64,000 bases of DNA from Sipunculus nudus (GCA_026874595.1 CM049313.1:55876659-55940658); one strand, 5' to 3'. Numbered from the stretch's first letter, positions 1 to 12,904 are shown. Notes: generated from the sequence alone by a model not told the origin. Made by a program: numbers and translations.

Positions 1-283
1 AAGCCTGGTGTTCTACTGACAAGTGTTTGTTTTGATAAAAACACTTTTAATTATTTGTTTATCAGATTTTTATATTGTAAGTTCTCAACCAGAATGTAAG
101 TTGAATTAACATGCAAAATGTCCATGTATTGGAATATACAGTAGAGCACCATTTTTCTGAAAGCGCTGGGGAACAAGCTTTTCTTTTGGGAAAAAGAACA
201 ATTTTCGGGAAATCTTTCAGGGGTCTAGCAGCAAGTTCATATGACAGTTAATGGTTTATTTAATTAATTTGGAAATTCTACTT

Positions 284-480
284 GGGGAGATCACCGTTAC
301 CAGGATCTCTACTAGGAGAGATCAAAATTTGGATCTCATCTAGCTTTAGTCTAGCAGAAATCACAATCATAATCTCTCCTACAGGAAATTAAAATCTTGA
401 TAGGATAGTTTCCTACATGACCATAAATAAAAATATAAATTGTTATAGGATTTTCAGTAGGATTTTAATTTCTTGATTGT
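284..480. repeat. Decayed palindrome-chain segment
   Basis: Words such as GAGATCACCGTTACCAGGAT, GAGAGATCAAAATTTGGATC and GAAATCACAATCATAATCTC are separated by CTACTAGGAG, TAGTCTAGC or CTCCTACAGG joints. Two words resemble the GAGATTGCAATTGTGATCTC word at 8.2 kb, and GTGACATATA at 491-500 resembles the terminus of that element. Confidence 0.45.
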
Positions 481-552
481 AATTTCCACTGTGACATATA
501 ACATATTATCTAAGTAAAAAAGAGGATTCAAAGCCATGTAATTTATTATTAA

Positions 553-587
<35 letters not shown>
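553..587. repeat. (AC)n-(AT)n microsatellite
   Basis: Eleven AC dinucleotides run into about six AT dinucleotides. Confidence 0.95.
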
Positions 588-739
588 AAATAACTAACAA
601 ACATAACTTCATGGGAAGACACCTTCTAATTCAAAGCATATACTAATAGGAAATATTGTTAGATTTCCATGTAATCTACAATTCAATGTTTAAACAGTTA
701 TGTCATTTGTCAAACATTTATTTATGTATTTCTGATGAA

Positions 740-1039
740 TTAAGAGAAACCCCACGTGATTATAAAAGGATCAGTATGTACAAACATGCAGGGAAGAGAG
801 CTTGTGTACACAACTGCAGTGATGCAGACTGCCATCACCATGGCAACCAGACCTGTCAGGACAGGTGGGGAACTGTTCCAGGTAACAATTCCGCGGTCTA
901 GATCACTGGTGTTGCAAAATATCACAGATCCGTAATCATGTTTACAAGCCACTGGGGTCTCTCTTAATGCTTCCATGGCTAATGCCCTGTTGATCCTTGC
1001 ATTACCCTGGAAGCTCTTGAACAGTCCCCGGCTGCCCAT
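740..1039 (-). other. Isolated 99-codon open frame, function unknown
   Basis: The segment 780-1040 is less AT-rich than its surroundings and open for 99 codons on the minus strand, with one hydrophobic stretch (VLTGLVAMVMAVCITAVVY) that could be a membrane segment. An overlapping plus-strand frame (656-901) is also open. I recognise no family, and no clear acceptor/donor pair frames it. It may be an exon, a conserved non-coding element or chance. Confidence 0.15.
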
Positions 1040-2953
1040 ACTCTCAGGATTTTGATGTAATTAATTATGTGATAATGAGCTGTGGGCTGCCTCATTTTCA
1101 GACTGCATCCTGAGATGCAACGTGCAAGGCACCTCAAATCTGCATTTTAAAATCCTTCCTTGTGCATTTTGCTGATGCAAGTAGATTTGTAATACCACAA
1201 TGTAAACAAGTCATTCAATGTTAATCATTAATGTCCTTTTTTTTCTTCTGGTTTTTGCTGGATTATCTGTTAGTGTTGGATTATCTGTAAGTATGGGATT
1301 TTCATGGAGGTAAAATGAAAACATGTAAGCCTGTTTAATTAGATTGAATTGCATAGGAATAATATGAAAATATGAAACTATAACATACTAATCAGATTAT
1401 TATAATTTCAATTTTGTGTTTCCAGTAATGAAGAATATGCCCAACCATTCATTTTGCAAAGCCATTAGAAACCATAAAATGAAGAAACAAGGGACCCATG
1501 GCTCAACTGAAGTTGACCTTGAAGTTAAAAATCTAAATAATATCAAATGGAAAAAAAGTCTGAGAGGTACAGGTAATAATGGCCATGGATGGTTGATATG
1601 ATTGAAGACATTGTTGCAAATGATATTTTGTGATGTGACCATATTTTTCCTGATGTTCAAACTGAAGCATGTAAGCAGTTAGTAAATATAAAATCTATAC
1701 TATTACAATGATCATTGGTTGCCTTTGTGATAAGCTGTTGACAGTTCAGAATTTTACACATTTGTCCAATTAGATACTATTTCATTTATTAAACCAAATT
1801 TTTAATTTATATTTTATTAAATGTAGACAGTTGCCATAACATTCCTGCTCAATGGGTGGAAGGACTTGATGCTGGGTGCAAGGGATGGGGGGATAATGAG
1901 CGGAGTTACAACTCCTCTGTACCTGTGTATATATTTTCTTTATTTAATACATTTTATACAGATGCAATAAAACAATTGTTCCAGTGTTCAGGTGCAAGGA
2001 CTCAATGGTGAGAGTTACAAAACCCTTGCAAATACATACGGGATATGAAATTAAAGTTCAACAGTGCTTACAGGGAAAAAAAGTTCATTCATAATTATTA
2101 AATATTTAAAATCAGGCAGAGAGATGGAAAAACATAATCACTTTGCATTAGATTCTCATTTTTTTTATTACATCAAATTTTTATAAATTTTACATGTTTA
2201 TCAGTTTTACTATACATTTACAGTATAACATATATATCTGAATTTTTATGTTGATTCATAATTCTAAATTGCATCATTATTTATAGCTAATTTGGTCAGG
2301 TAACATCAAACTATGCAGACAGATGTCTGTATCTTTATAAAATATATTTCTTTTAAATTTGCATAACTAAGTATATCTGAAAATAACACTTGATTCAGAA
2401 TTCACAATTTTTATTAATTTTAATTGCACCTTTATTTATCAATGATTTAGCTCATATATTATCAAATTATGCCTACTAATGAGTTTTACCATATTCTAAT
2501 TTTCTTAAGTTATTTTAAAGAAAACTAATTACTTTAAAAATGCTATGTTACCACAACATGGCATCTGCTGGATTACTCCTTGAATTTCTACTTCAAGAAA
2601 AATGTTGTACATCGGAGTGGAAAGAGCTTTACAATTAAGGAAGCACAGTTTAAATAAAAACAATCATTGCAATACACTTGGTGGGGGGGGTGTCATGAAA
2701 AGAACTGTAAATCTGTGACAGCAGGGGTGCTCTACCAGTGTTGCATCACTAATAAGGTTACCCAGGCAGGGCTGTAGTGACCAGAAGTGGGCAGCTTGGA
2801 TCTTGACAATGCAAATGAATACAATAGAGCCTCTGAAAAAACTTCAATAACAAGCCTAATTTTTTAGCTTTTATTTTCAAATTTCAGAATTTGACAGATT
2901 AAATCCTTCTGTGTACCTGCTGTGAAAATTAAATCAAATGTACTTACAGGAAG

Positions 2954-2989
2954 AAACAAGGGACCCATGGGTCACAGCCCTCAGCTGTA
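2954..2989 (+). repeat. Fragment of the family-1 5' end
   Basis: AACAAGGGACCCATGGGTCA followed by CAGCCCTCAGCTG matches the first 35 bases of the family-1 elements; similarity then stops. A shorter version (AACAAGGGACCCATGG) is at about 1485-1500. Confidence 0.5.
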
Positions 2990-4639
2990 ATATATAATCA
3001 CAAAATAAGACTTTAAAGAGGAGGGAGAGTATTATGAGTTGAAATTCTGTTTAACTCAAGTTATGTAAGATTATGATAATATCCTTGGAGACAGGGAAAG
3101 GATTAATGTCATTTATATTATAAACAGTTGGAAATGGTGTGCTAATGTCACATAGGTTTTGACCTGGCCATATAACTTTATCTACATTGCAGTAGAATTA
3201 TTTGAAAAAAAAAACTATCCATTATCAGTCATGTTAATTATGTTTTTTTTTACAAATGAGTTAACTGTTATTTAATAATAACAGGTTATTCCTGCCCAAG
3301 AGTAGCATTAGCACAAATAATATAAGTTGAACCATTTATTATATAATAATAACAAATATTGTGTCAAATATAATTTAAATTAAAAATAAAAACAGTATCA
3401 TCTGAAAAGATTTTTTAATAATATAATCGAAATAAATGATTATTAAAATAATATTAAAGAATATATTCATTCATGAATGTATTCATGGATACATTTTGAA
3501 AGTATTTGCATCATGTCTGGTATTTATTTAGTTTCAGCTAAACAAAGTGTTTGAGAATCCAGAATATACAAATTTCACAAATTTTAATAATGATCATCAG
3601 TACCCAGTTTTATGGCTTTAATTTATATTAAAAAAAATAATTATTATATTCACTTTGGACTACTTTTACATTATTCTACGCACTAGACATAACAAGTCTT
3701 ATGACAATTATTAACATTACTGAAATCATAATGAGAACTTGTAAAAGATCCGATTTTTTTTCATATCAGAAAAAAATTAAAAGTTATCTCAGCTATGAAA
3801 CCATTCTATGTGTAAAAAAATAACCAAAGGATTAGAACACTCTATAAATTATACAAGGAGCAAACTGCAAATTGGCAAGTTTAATTTTATTATCTGAAAT
3901 AAAAGAAACAGTAATATAAATTTTGATTATTTACATATTTTAGATAGCTGATACAGCCACGAGTCTTAATGTCATAAGTGAAAATTTTGACATCATTACT
4001 CAGTACTTGTCTGAGTCAAATTTAAAAATTTTGACATATTTTAATTTTTTTTTGAAATTTTGAAATCAATATAAATTAACAAGCTGAAACACTTGTAAAA
4101 GACCTGGAAATTTAGATTAATATTATCAACTGCATCTTTGTCTATCACAAATTTCCTTCATGTTATCCCTTATAGTAAAGAACAATATAATTTAATTTTT
4201 TTTTCATTGTTAAAATTGAAATGGAAAATACCATAGGTGACTCCATGGTGTTTTTTGGAATACATTATCATCCATCCATTAAAATCCATAAAACATCAGT
4301 AATTGCAAGGTAATTCCCTGGTACTCATCAACTATCAAATTCCTTTTCTATTAGTTTATCTTTAAATTATTATTGTAGACCTATAAAAATTTATTTATTG
4401 TTTGTTTATTGTTACTTTGTTGGCCAAAACAACTAATAGATGAGTATGGTTGGACACGTGAATCATTTTTGGCAAGCCATAAGCTGCCTGGCTGACCAGT
4501 AAATGCCCCGCCTCAAGCGCACATTATTTGCCTGAAAGGTCATAAGGTGACATACAGGTGGCTGAAATCCTTATGAGTGCATGATATTAAAATTATATCC
4601 ACAGAAGTTACAGGAAAAATTTTGCCATGGTCAATTCTG

Positions 4640-5627
4640 GGCAAAATTAAGGTAATGATTTTATATTTATGCTAATAACTTATGAAATTGGAAAAATTCA
4701 GAACTAATTTTGGGTATACAATTAAATCTTGATTAAATAATGTTATAACCCTGACAAAAAAATCCCTACCTTCAGCTATTCTAATGTTAAGGGAGTAAAT
4801 ATATTTCATGATTTTTTACGAAGTGCATTATGTTGGGGTCCATAAATTTAAGAATTTTAAAGTGTTGAACTTATTTCTGGTATGTATACATAGGAAATAT
4901 ATAGAGGAATTAATATATTAAAAATTATCAATATCAGGTCAGTGGCTTTGATATTAGGCAGTCTTGAAGTGTAACAATGGGTTTTTATGGAAAATGGAGG
5001 TTTTTTCTTAATATCTTAAAGTAACAAAGTCATAGTGACCCAATTTTCAGTATGGTCGGAGATTTTGGGGACATCTAATGGTATGCCGAACTTCAGATTC
5101 TTTGGTCCAACTGTTTCAAAAGGAGCCAGTTTAACAGAAGGACGGATGGACTGACAGCCGACGGACAATGGACCATGACTATAGCTCAGATGATTTAAAG
5201 GAACTAAAAACGTGCAAAAAATTCAGTCAAAGATGAACAGAATTTAAGGTACTGATTTCATATTTATGCTAATAACTTTAATGAAAAATTTAGATTGGGT
5301 AAACAGTTAATTCTGGATTAAATGAAGTTACATCCCTAAAAAAAAAGTCTCTATATATTAAACAGTCCAGAAGTGTGACAATAGGTTTTTAATGGAAAAT
5401 TGAGTTTTTTTCTTAATTTCTGGAAGAACAAAGTCACAATTACCCAGAGTTTGGTTTAGTAGGATATCTTTCAGACATCTAACAGTATGCCAAATTTTGG
5501 ATATGTAGGTCTTAGTTTTAAACAATCCAGTGTAATGGGTGGATGGATGGATGAACAGACAAACAGATGGACAATGGATAAAGGACCAGGACTATAGCTC
5601 AGATAACTTATAGTCAGCTGAGCTAAA
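4640..5627 (+). repeat. Two tandem copies of a related element with the family-1 3' end
   Basis: Two blocks about 600 bp apart share TTTTATATTTATGCTAATAAC, then a GTGTAACAATGGGTTTTTA-type segment, then ATCTAAYGGTATGCC, a GGACGGATGGAC-type microsatellite and CTATAGCTCAGAT. The second block ends with AGTCAGCTGAGCTAAA, the family-1 3' hairpin. The first lacks that final arm. Confidence 0.6.
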
Positions 5628-5829
5628 ATTTCTTACAGTCAGTCTCAAAATAAAATACTGATTTCTGATGATAAACATATGATGACCATTCATCCTGCAT
5701 ACACCAAACCTCTTGAATATGCATTCTTTTTTTTCTATACTATATCGATTTTGATGCAATTCATTGTGTAAAAAAGATGATTTGGCTACCACTACATCCT
5801 TAGACTAAACATGCATACAAGGCTCCTCA

Positions 5830-8130
5830 GGTTTTAAAATCACCTTGTTTAATGCAATAAGAAAGTTTAAATAAACCAATGTTCTTATCATTTTGAGGTT
5901 TTACCTGGATTACTTGTTGGAGAGGGATTTTCATGATGGGGATAAAACTGTCTGCATCATAAATAATAATCAAAATACAAGGGAGGTTTCCTTTGATTGA
6001 ACTGTAAGGAAAATCAATAAATGTAAAACTGATGTGAATTTAACAAAGCATGTTAATAATAATAACAACTGGTTGTAAATAACATATTTCACTAGGTGTC
6101 CAAATTAAATCTTCCTGTTTTAAAATACAGTTGATGGTCCTGAGCATAAAGATTGTAGATGCTGCTCACTACCATTTAGATAAGAGTTTTTTTATCATAT
6201 TCCCATCATCAAGGTTTTCAATACATCTGTCTTCTTTTAGATGCAGGCATCTCATGGGGTTTACAGGGTGTACTTTATATATTTACACTGGCTATTGTCT
6301 TGGTTTACCTCTTGTCTTCCTATGTGAATAACAAACCCATTTGGCTAGCTCAGATAGAATTCTTATCTTGATGTGCATGTCTGCTCTGGAGGCCATGTAA
6401 TTCCCAAATCAAGTCAGCAAGACTAAATAGGCCACACTGGAAAAATGTTCTACAAACTCACATCAAACAAAAAAAATCACAAAGTGGGTGAATTTCTTTC
6501 TATCAAGCTTGCTTGCTTTCAGTTTTAATTTTAAATTTACCTGTTGAGACACAATTAATGATGTTATCAGTATGCTCGAGGAATACAAAAATTAAATTCT
6601 TGCGACAGTACATTTGAACAACACAGAATTTTTTTTTATTCCCCCATGATACTTTTAAAAATGATTAGAAGGGATCAAAGCAAGAGCATCACTAAATATT
6701 AATGAGAACTAAGTGCACATTTGTATAAAAGAAATTCATACTGATCCATTAAAACAGAAGTGGCCATTTTATATAGAACATTTTATTTTCTGGTGTGGCC
6801 TCACCTGATTTTCAAAGTACCTGACTCTGCTAACCCCAGCAGAGATTGGCTTACGATGCTTATGAGTATTTATTTCAGTAAGTAATGTGAGGGAGTTTTC
6901 ACAAAATAAAACTGAAAATTTAACAAGATATACTATTCGTAAACCAGATCTGTAATAAAGAAAACTCTGCAGCAAAGATTTTGATATTCCAGCTATCAAG
7001 ATATTTCAAGAAAAATTAAGTGCATCTGAAATTAGCAGCCCTATATGTTATCTTAATTAGGAAAAATATTCACTAAAATGATGAGGTGCTTCTATAATCA
7101 TTTCTTAACCATAGCTTAGTATATATATTTTGCATCCATTTTCTTTTAATTAACAGAGCCAGTCTTGTAAACAACATAAACACTATTTTTAAAATATGGT
7201 TGAAATATGTCTTGTAAACAACATAAATTTCAACCATATTTTAAAAATAGTGTGGCAATCATTATTGCTAATATTTCTCTAAATACCCAAACCTAATATG
7301 GGAGATAACCAATAACTGATCCCATGGAGATACATATAACTGATTTTAATGTTTTTTATAAGACCCATCCTTAAAAATATCAGGTAAGTGGTTGCCAAAT
7401 TTAATAATCCTAAGAAACATTACTGTAACAGTATGACAATAGTCATCAATCAGAGCTGGGTCTTATGTATTAATATCTTTGAAAACTATATCATTTCCTT
7501 TTTATCCGTTCAAGAATCGGTGATGCTCTACAGAGGCCATTGGGAACAATAATTTACACATCACTTTGACCTTAAACAAAGCAACCACTCAAACAGAGAC
7601 AAGAAGGGAGAAATACAGCAATCATTATTATCATATGACTGGCATCGACGAAGCCAGGTTGGTCATAAAACACAGAGTAACGTACATGTCTTCATTCCAA
7701 TGAATGACCGACAACTACCAGGGGTTCACTTCAGATGATCAGAGAAGTATTCCATCTTCTCATCATGAACGTCTTTCATGTAGCGATAACTCAAGCTCTG
7801 CCTACAATCAAGTCATCCCGGCTGCATTATCTATCTATTCCACTGCTGTCCTTACTGGTACTCATTAACCTTGAGTTGTGACCGGCCATAATGTAGCTCC
7901 CAGGGAAAGAAATCATGGAGAAACCAGAGAGAAGGCCCGTAATGTGTGAGCTTACTAAAATGCCACTGGCAGGGCATGTTTATTCAATCATACAAGAGGT
8001 GCATGTACAGTGAAAAACAAAAACAGCACCGCCATCACAAAAGAGCACCAAAAATGGACCATCCCACTGGGGCTCAAGAAAGAATGAACACATAAATATC
8101 CTGAGTAAGTTAAACAAATAACATATATGT
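5830..8130. other. Intron sequence, mostly unique
   Basis: Apart from the inverted duplication at 7162-7253 I see no repeat copies. The part 7500-7980 is less AT-rich and free of repeats, and could hold conserved non-coding sequence. Open frames at 6131-6331 and 6769-6999 have no recognisable content. Confidence 0.4.
7162..7253. repeat. Inverted duplication with interposed direct repeat
   Basis: A direct repeat of 18 bp (GTCTTGTAAACAACATAA) lies at 7162-7179 and 7209-7226. Immediately after each copy is one arm of a perfect 27-bp inverted repeat, 7180-7206 and 7227-7253. Only two bases (AT) separate the first arm from the second direct repeat. It looks like one template-switch event. Confidence 0.85.
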
Positions 8131-8133
8131 ATA

Positions 8134-8511
8134 TGTCAGAGACGAGATTGAAATCCAGGCGGATTTTAAATTCGCCTAGACAATATTGCGATTGTGATCT
8201 CGCCTAGGTGAGATTGCAATTGTGATCTCGCCTAGACGGATTTTAAACTCACCTAGACGAGATCACAATTGCAATCTGGCCTAGGCGAGATTAAAATCCA
8301 TCAATGAGCAGGCAAGGATTTTAATGTCGCCTAGGCGAGTTTAAAATCCGTCTGGTAACATCCAGGCGAGTTTAAAATCTGCCTAGGCCAGATTAAAATA
8401 GTGATCTAACCTAAATTTCCAATATATTATGCATGGTAATTGACATATGAAAGATGTTTTCAGTCAGATTCTCAATATTAATCCGCCTGTATTTCAATCT
8501 CGTCTCTGACA
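8134..8511. mobile_element. Palindrome-chain MITE with 32-bp terminal inverted repeats
   Basis: Termini 8134-8165 and 8480-8511 are inverted repeats matching at 31 of 32 positions (TGTCAGAGACGAGATTGAAA at the left). Flanks are TATA on both sides, so the target duplication is TA or TATA. The interior has CCTAG joints at about 8175, 8203, 8231, 8252, 8280, 8330 and 8382, separating words of about 23 bp (GAGATTGCAATTGTGATCTC type) or about 16 bp (GGATTTTAAACTC type) in either orientation. No coding capacity. Confidence 0.8.
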
Positions 8512-8885
8512 TATATATAGAGTCTACATATACACATCTGTATATATAGTTATTCTCAAATACACTCCCTGTGAACTTCTGGTTTTTCTTTTATCAGATT
8601 AACGTCTCCATATGTTTCTGGGCTGTACACTTAAAATATTTAAAAACAAGAACAATAAATGTAAAAATAATGATTACCCTTACAACCATTTATTAATCTT
8701 CTTTCAAATATTATATTTTATTTCTTAACTGTTTTCTACAATGAATCATTGAGCATGTGCTTCCTAGGTTTACTGTTCTATCATAATACTGCTACTGGCT
8801 TCAATACTAGCATGTGTGTCATTTGTTTGAGGATGCAAGGGACATGGTCCAAGCAAATTCTCTAATTGACCAGTGTCAATGTCAA

Positions 8886-9117
8886 GGCCCAGATTCCGAT
8901 CTGGACCAATCGGGAATTGGTCCAGCCCAGAGGCTGATCAAGATTTGGTCTGGACCAATTCCCGATTGGTCCAGACCAATTGGAATTGGTCCAGACCAAA
9001 TCTTGATCGGCATCTGGGCTAGACCAATTCCCAATTGGTCCAGACCAAACCCCAATCGGGATTCAGTCTGGCCTTAACCCTGATCGGGATCTGGTCTGGA
9101 CCAGTTCCTGATTGAGA
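8886..9117. repeat. Palindrome-chain segment built on TGGTCCAGACCA joints
   Basis: GGTCCAGACC or TCTGGACCA joints alternate with an 11-bp word (AATCGGGAATT and its reverse complement AATTCCCGATT) and a roughly 20-bp word (AAATCTTGATCGGCATCTGG and its reverse). It has the same layout as 8134-8511 with different sequence. The 87-codon frame across it (8814-9077) is rich in repeated IGPDQ/WSRP phrases and is a by-product. Confidence 0.75.
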
Positions 9118-9119
9118 TT

Positions 9120-11117
9120 GCATGGCACTAGAGCAAGCTTTTGGTGTAAACATTATATTCCATATGGTTAAGACATGAAAATAATAAACCAAGTAGTGTG
9201 AAAATTTTTAAATTTTGGGTACTAATTTAAGAACCCATATTGCTCTCTCAGTCTCCTCTGTGTCAGGACTTGTTATATTTGACTCCAGCCCTTTTATACT
9301 CTTTTTGTATACCTTTTCTAAGTTTTCAGATGTAATCATTGTTAATTACCTGTAGCCTGATTAGATATTAGTAATTCTCAGCTTCCCTGCATGAAGTTTC
9401 ATTTAACCTGAAATTTCAGTTACACCTTAATTACACTATACCTTAATAACTAAATCCACATCATTGGTATAATTTATGTATATTTGTAAACAATTAATTT
9501 AGGTATGAAAATCTAGTCAGTTGTCACAGTTGTATATTTATAAATTTGGTATATAAGTGTCAATTTCATCTAGTTCCTTAAGGTGTTTAAAACATAAAAA
9601 AAAACATCTGGCAGACAACCTTTGAAAAAGAAAGCAGAAACATGTATTAATCTACACCTGAGAAATAAAGTAAGAAGAGCAATTTTTCATGAAGAATATA
9701 CCTTTAACATGTTTCAAGTTTGAACTAAACAACAAATATGATGCCTGCACTTGCACTTAAGCTGAGAATAAAAACCTTTCAAACTGATGAAGAATGAGTT
9801 ACTAGTACATTAATGTTCCTTAAAAACCATGTATCTGTACAAATATGAAACAGTTCCAGAACTAGTGTTGGTAAATGTTTTAAAAGCACAAAAAGTGAAG
9901 AAAAAACAGCATGGATGATATGTGATCAATGTTTTGAAATAAATTCTAAAAAGCAAAGAATGAGGTTAAAATGGGGTCCGACTGCGGATTCACCGAAGAA
10001 AGCGGAAATGGCTTAATGTATCATGATTCATGGGACAGGTTCATATAGGGTACATGTAAAATATACAGACTTGGCATTCTGTTCATAAAAGAACATCCTC
10101 AAATCACATTCACGTCAACTGCCCCTGACAAGATAATATAACAAACTTGGGTTCTTGCAGCTCACAGATTTCAATCTGTAGGAATTGATGCCTATCCCCA
10201 ACTCTGTGACACACAGGGATAAAACTTGAGGGCTAAAAAGAGGTAAAAATGTTATACTCGCATTTGAAGATGGCTATTTTTTACATCAGTGTCCTATTAT
10301 AAACATGTTTCTGTGGCATACCATTTGAACATGTTAATAAAATACAGGAATAAATACCGAGGGTTTGACTTCCATTACTCCAGTTTTAATTCTGCTATCA
10401 AAAATTCAAAGTTTTAGGGTAATCAATTCTTGATAGAATGACTTTCTCATCCAACTTATCATAGAAAGGAGTCATCCATTTAACCATGTATTACCATTTT
10501 CTGAATTTTTCACAAAATGATATTCTTTTCATTTTTATATATGATTGATGTTATTTGGTTCTAAACTATTCAAGTCATGAACTAGCATATACAGTCTTTC
10601 ATGAGAACTGTATTTTTTTATTTAAATGACAAATGAACTTTCATGTCAAAAAATTAAATTTAATGACACTTTCATTATATTAAAAAAAATGAAGTTTAAA
10701 GTACATAAATTTTACATTTCAAATGCTATGATTCAACATTAAGGCTTTTAAATAAGTAAAAATAAGAAGTAATATATGAATTGATTGTTACAGTTTGCGT
10801 ATTTCTTTATCAAAAGGTTTCAATTTGCTCAAATGAAAAATTGTCATGAGGAACAGAACGCAAAATTTTCTTTGACGAAGGGATCACTGAAAATTTATTC
10901 AACTTCTGAGCTGTTTACATACACAATTTAGAAATGCCACACGTTTGTGGCCTTCATGTAGGCTGGTAAATGTCATTTTCTCTCAACAGATACATTTTTT
11001 GGTGTCCTTGCATTTGACTTGAGACAGATATCTTGCTTTTCTGAAGGTCTAGCTGATTCAATTTTAAAACCATAAAATCAATTACCTCATTAAAGAAGTA
11101 TGAAGAGAAAACCAGAA
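9120..11117. other. Intron sequence, nothing recognised
   Basis: AT-rich, no repeat copies identified, no coding frame of note. Confidence 0.4.
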
Positions 11118-11300
11118 AAACAAGTGACCCATGGGTCATGAGGCTCAGCTGACTGGGAAGAGATTCACAAAAGGAAATTTTATCATCAGAATGGTAGATA
11201 CCCATTCAACTGAAGCATCAAACAGATTAACCAACAGGCCAAGATTTAGTCTGTATTTATATATCTGAAAAATAGAGAAAAAATGTGTAAACTTTAAAAA

Positions 11301-12900
11301 CTAGAATACGGGTAGCCGACAAGTGACTACCTGTATCTGCCAAAATCAGAGTGAAGTGAGGCATGGATTGAGTGGCAAGGGGAAACAGAGTGAGGTATGT
11401 TGCATATTAGCATGGATGTCTGCAGCCTAAATGTGTATGTAGGTTGTGCAACCTACCATAAATCCACAAAGCTGTCCAAGTTGTATACATATGCAAAATT
11501 TTAGGCAGAAAAGTCAAACCACTACATGGATATGAGTGATTTTAGCCCACGGCAGACAAACAGACAGACGCTGTGCAAAAATGGTTGCAGTTTTGTGTAT
11601 GATAAAGACCTATGTGAGATCTAAACACAAGCACAATTTTTTGCCCAATCGGTCAAATGGCTCCTGAGATATTAGCTTGGATGTGTGCAGCATTAACTAG
11701 AATGTAGGTGGCGCCACCTGTCATAAAATCAAGAAAGCTACCCAGGATGTATAAACCTTCAAAATTTTAGGCAGTTATGTCAAACCACTACAGAGAAATG
11801 AGTGATTTTAGGCCACGGCAGACCAACAGACAGACGCTGTGCAAAATGTGCAAAAATGGTTGCAGGTGGCCCCTCCAGTTTTGTGTATGATAAAGACCTA
11901 TGTGAGATCTATACACATGCAAAATTTTGGCCCAATCGTTCAAACGGTTCCCGAGATATGAGCTTGGATGTCTGCAGCATAAACTATAATAAAGGTGGCG
12001 CCACCTGTCATAAAATCAAGAAAGCTATCCAGGATGTATAAAACTGCAAAAGTTTAGGCAGATATGTCAAACCACTGCCAAGATGTGAGTGACTTTATTG
12101 CACGGCAGACAAACAGACAGACGCTGTGCAAAAATGGTTGCAGGTGGTGCCACCAGTTTTGTGTATGATAAAGAGCTATGTTAGATCTATACACATGCAA
12201 AATTTTGGCCCGATCGGTCAAACGGTTCCCGAGATATGAGCTTGGATGTCATCAGCGTGAACGTGAATGTAGGTGGTGCCACCTGTCATAAAATCAAGAA
12301 AGCTATCCAGGATGTATAAAACTGCAAAATTTTAGGCAGATATGTCAAACCACTGCCGAGATATGAGTGACATTATTGCACGGCAGACAAACAGACAGAC
12401 GCTGTGCAAAAATGGTTGCAGGTGGCGCCACCAGTTTAGCGTATGATAAAGAGATCTATATACATGCAAAATTTTGGCCCAATCGTTCAAACGGTTCCCG
12501 AGATATGAGCTTAGATGTCATCAGCGTGAATGAGAATGTAGGTGGCTCCACCTGTCATAAAATCAAGAAAGCTATCCAGGATGTATACGCATGCCGAATT
12601 TCAGGTGAATTAGTCAATTCACTGCAGAGATATGAGTGATTTTAACCAAAGGCAGATGAACAGATGGACACTGTGCAAACATGGTTACAGGTGGCGCCAC
12701 CATTTTTTGTGTATGTTATAGAGCTATCCAAGGGCTACATTAGTATAAATTTTATTTCCTGATCAGTCAAAAGGTTCCCGAGATATGAGCTTGGAAAGCT
12801 GATAAAATCAAGTCCCAGAGGAGCTCTCTGGAAACGAACGCGGCAACGGCAGAGGAACCCGGTCAAAAACATAGTAACCACAAAACTTCGTTTTGGCGGG
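11301..12900 (+). mobile_element. Family-2 tandem-repeat element nested in family-1 copy 1
   Basis: It starts CTAGAATACGGGTAGCCGAC, as at 17851, with a short 5' hairpin (GGTAG...CTACC). Units of about 270-290 bp carry two GGTGGNNCCACC sites each: one before AGTTTTGTGTATGATAAAG and one before TGTCATAAAATC. It ends near CAAAACTTCGTTTTG, a 6-bp stem with a 3-base loop. Flanking sequence joins cleanly to the family-1 5' block on the left (GTAAACTTTAAAA) and its array on the right (AAAATACAGGTGG), so this is an insertion into an existing element. Confidence 0.75.
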
Positions 12901-12904
12901 TACA

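Noticed and set aside
8814-9077. 87-codon frame rich in IGPDQ and WSRP phrases
   Set aside because: It is the translation of the palindrome chain; the DNA-level two-word pattern explains it completely.
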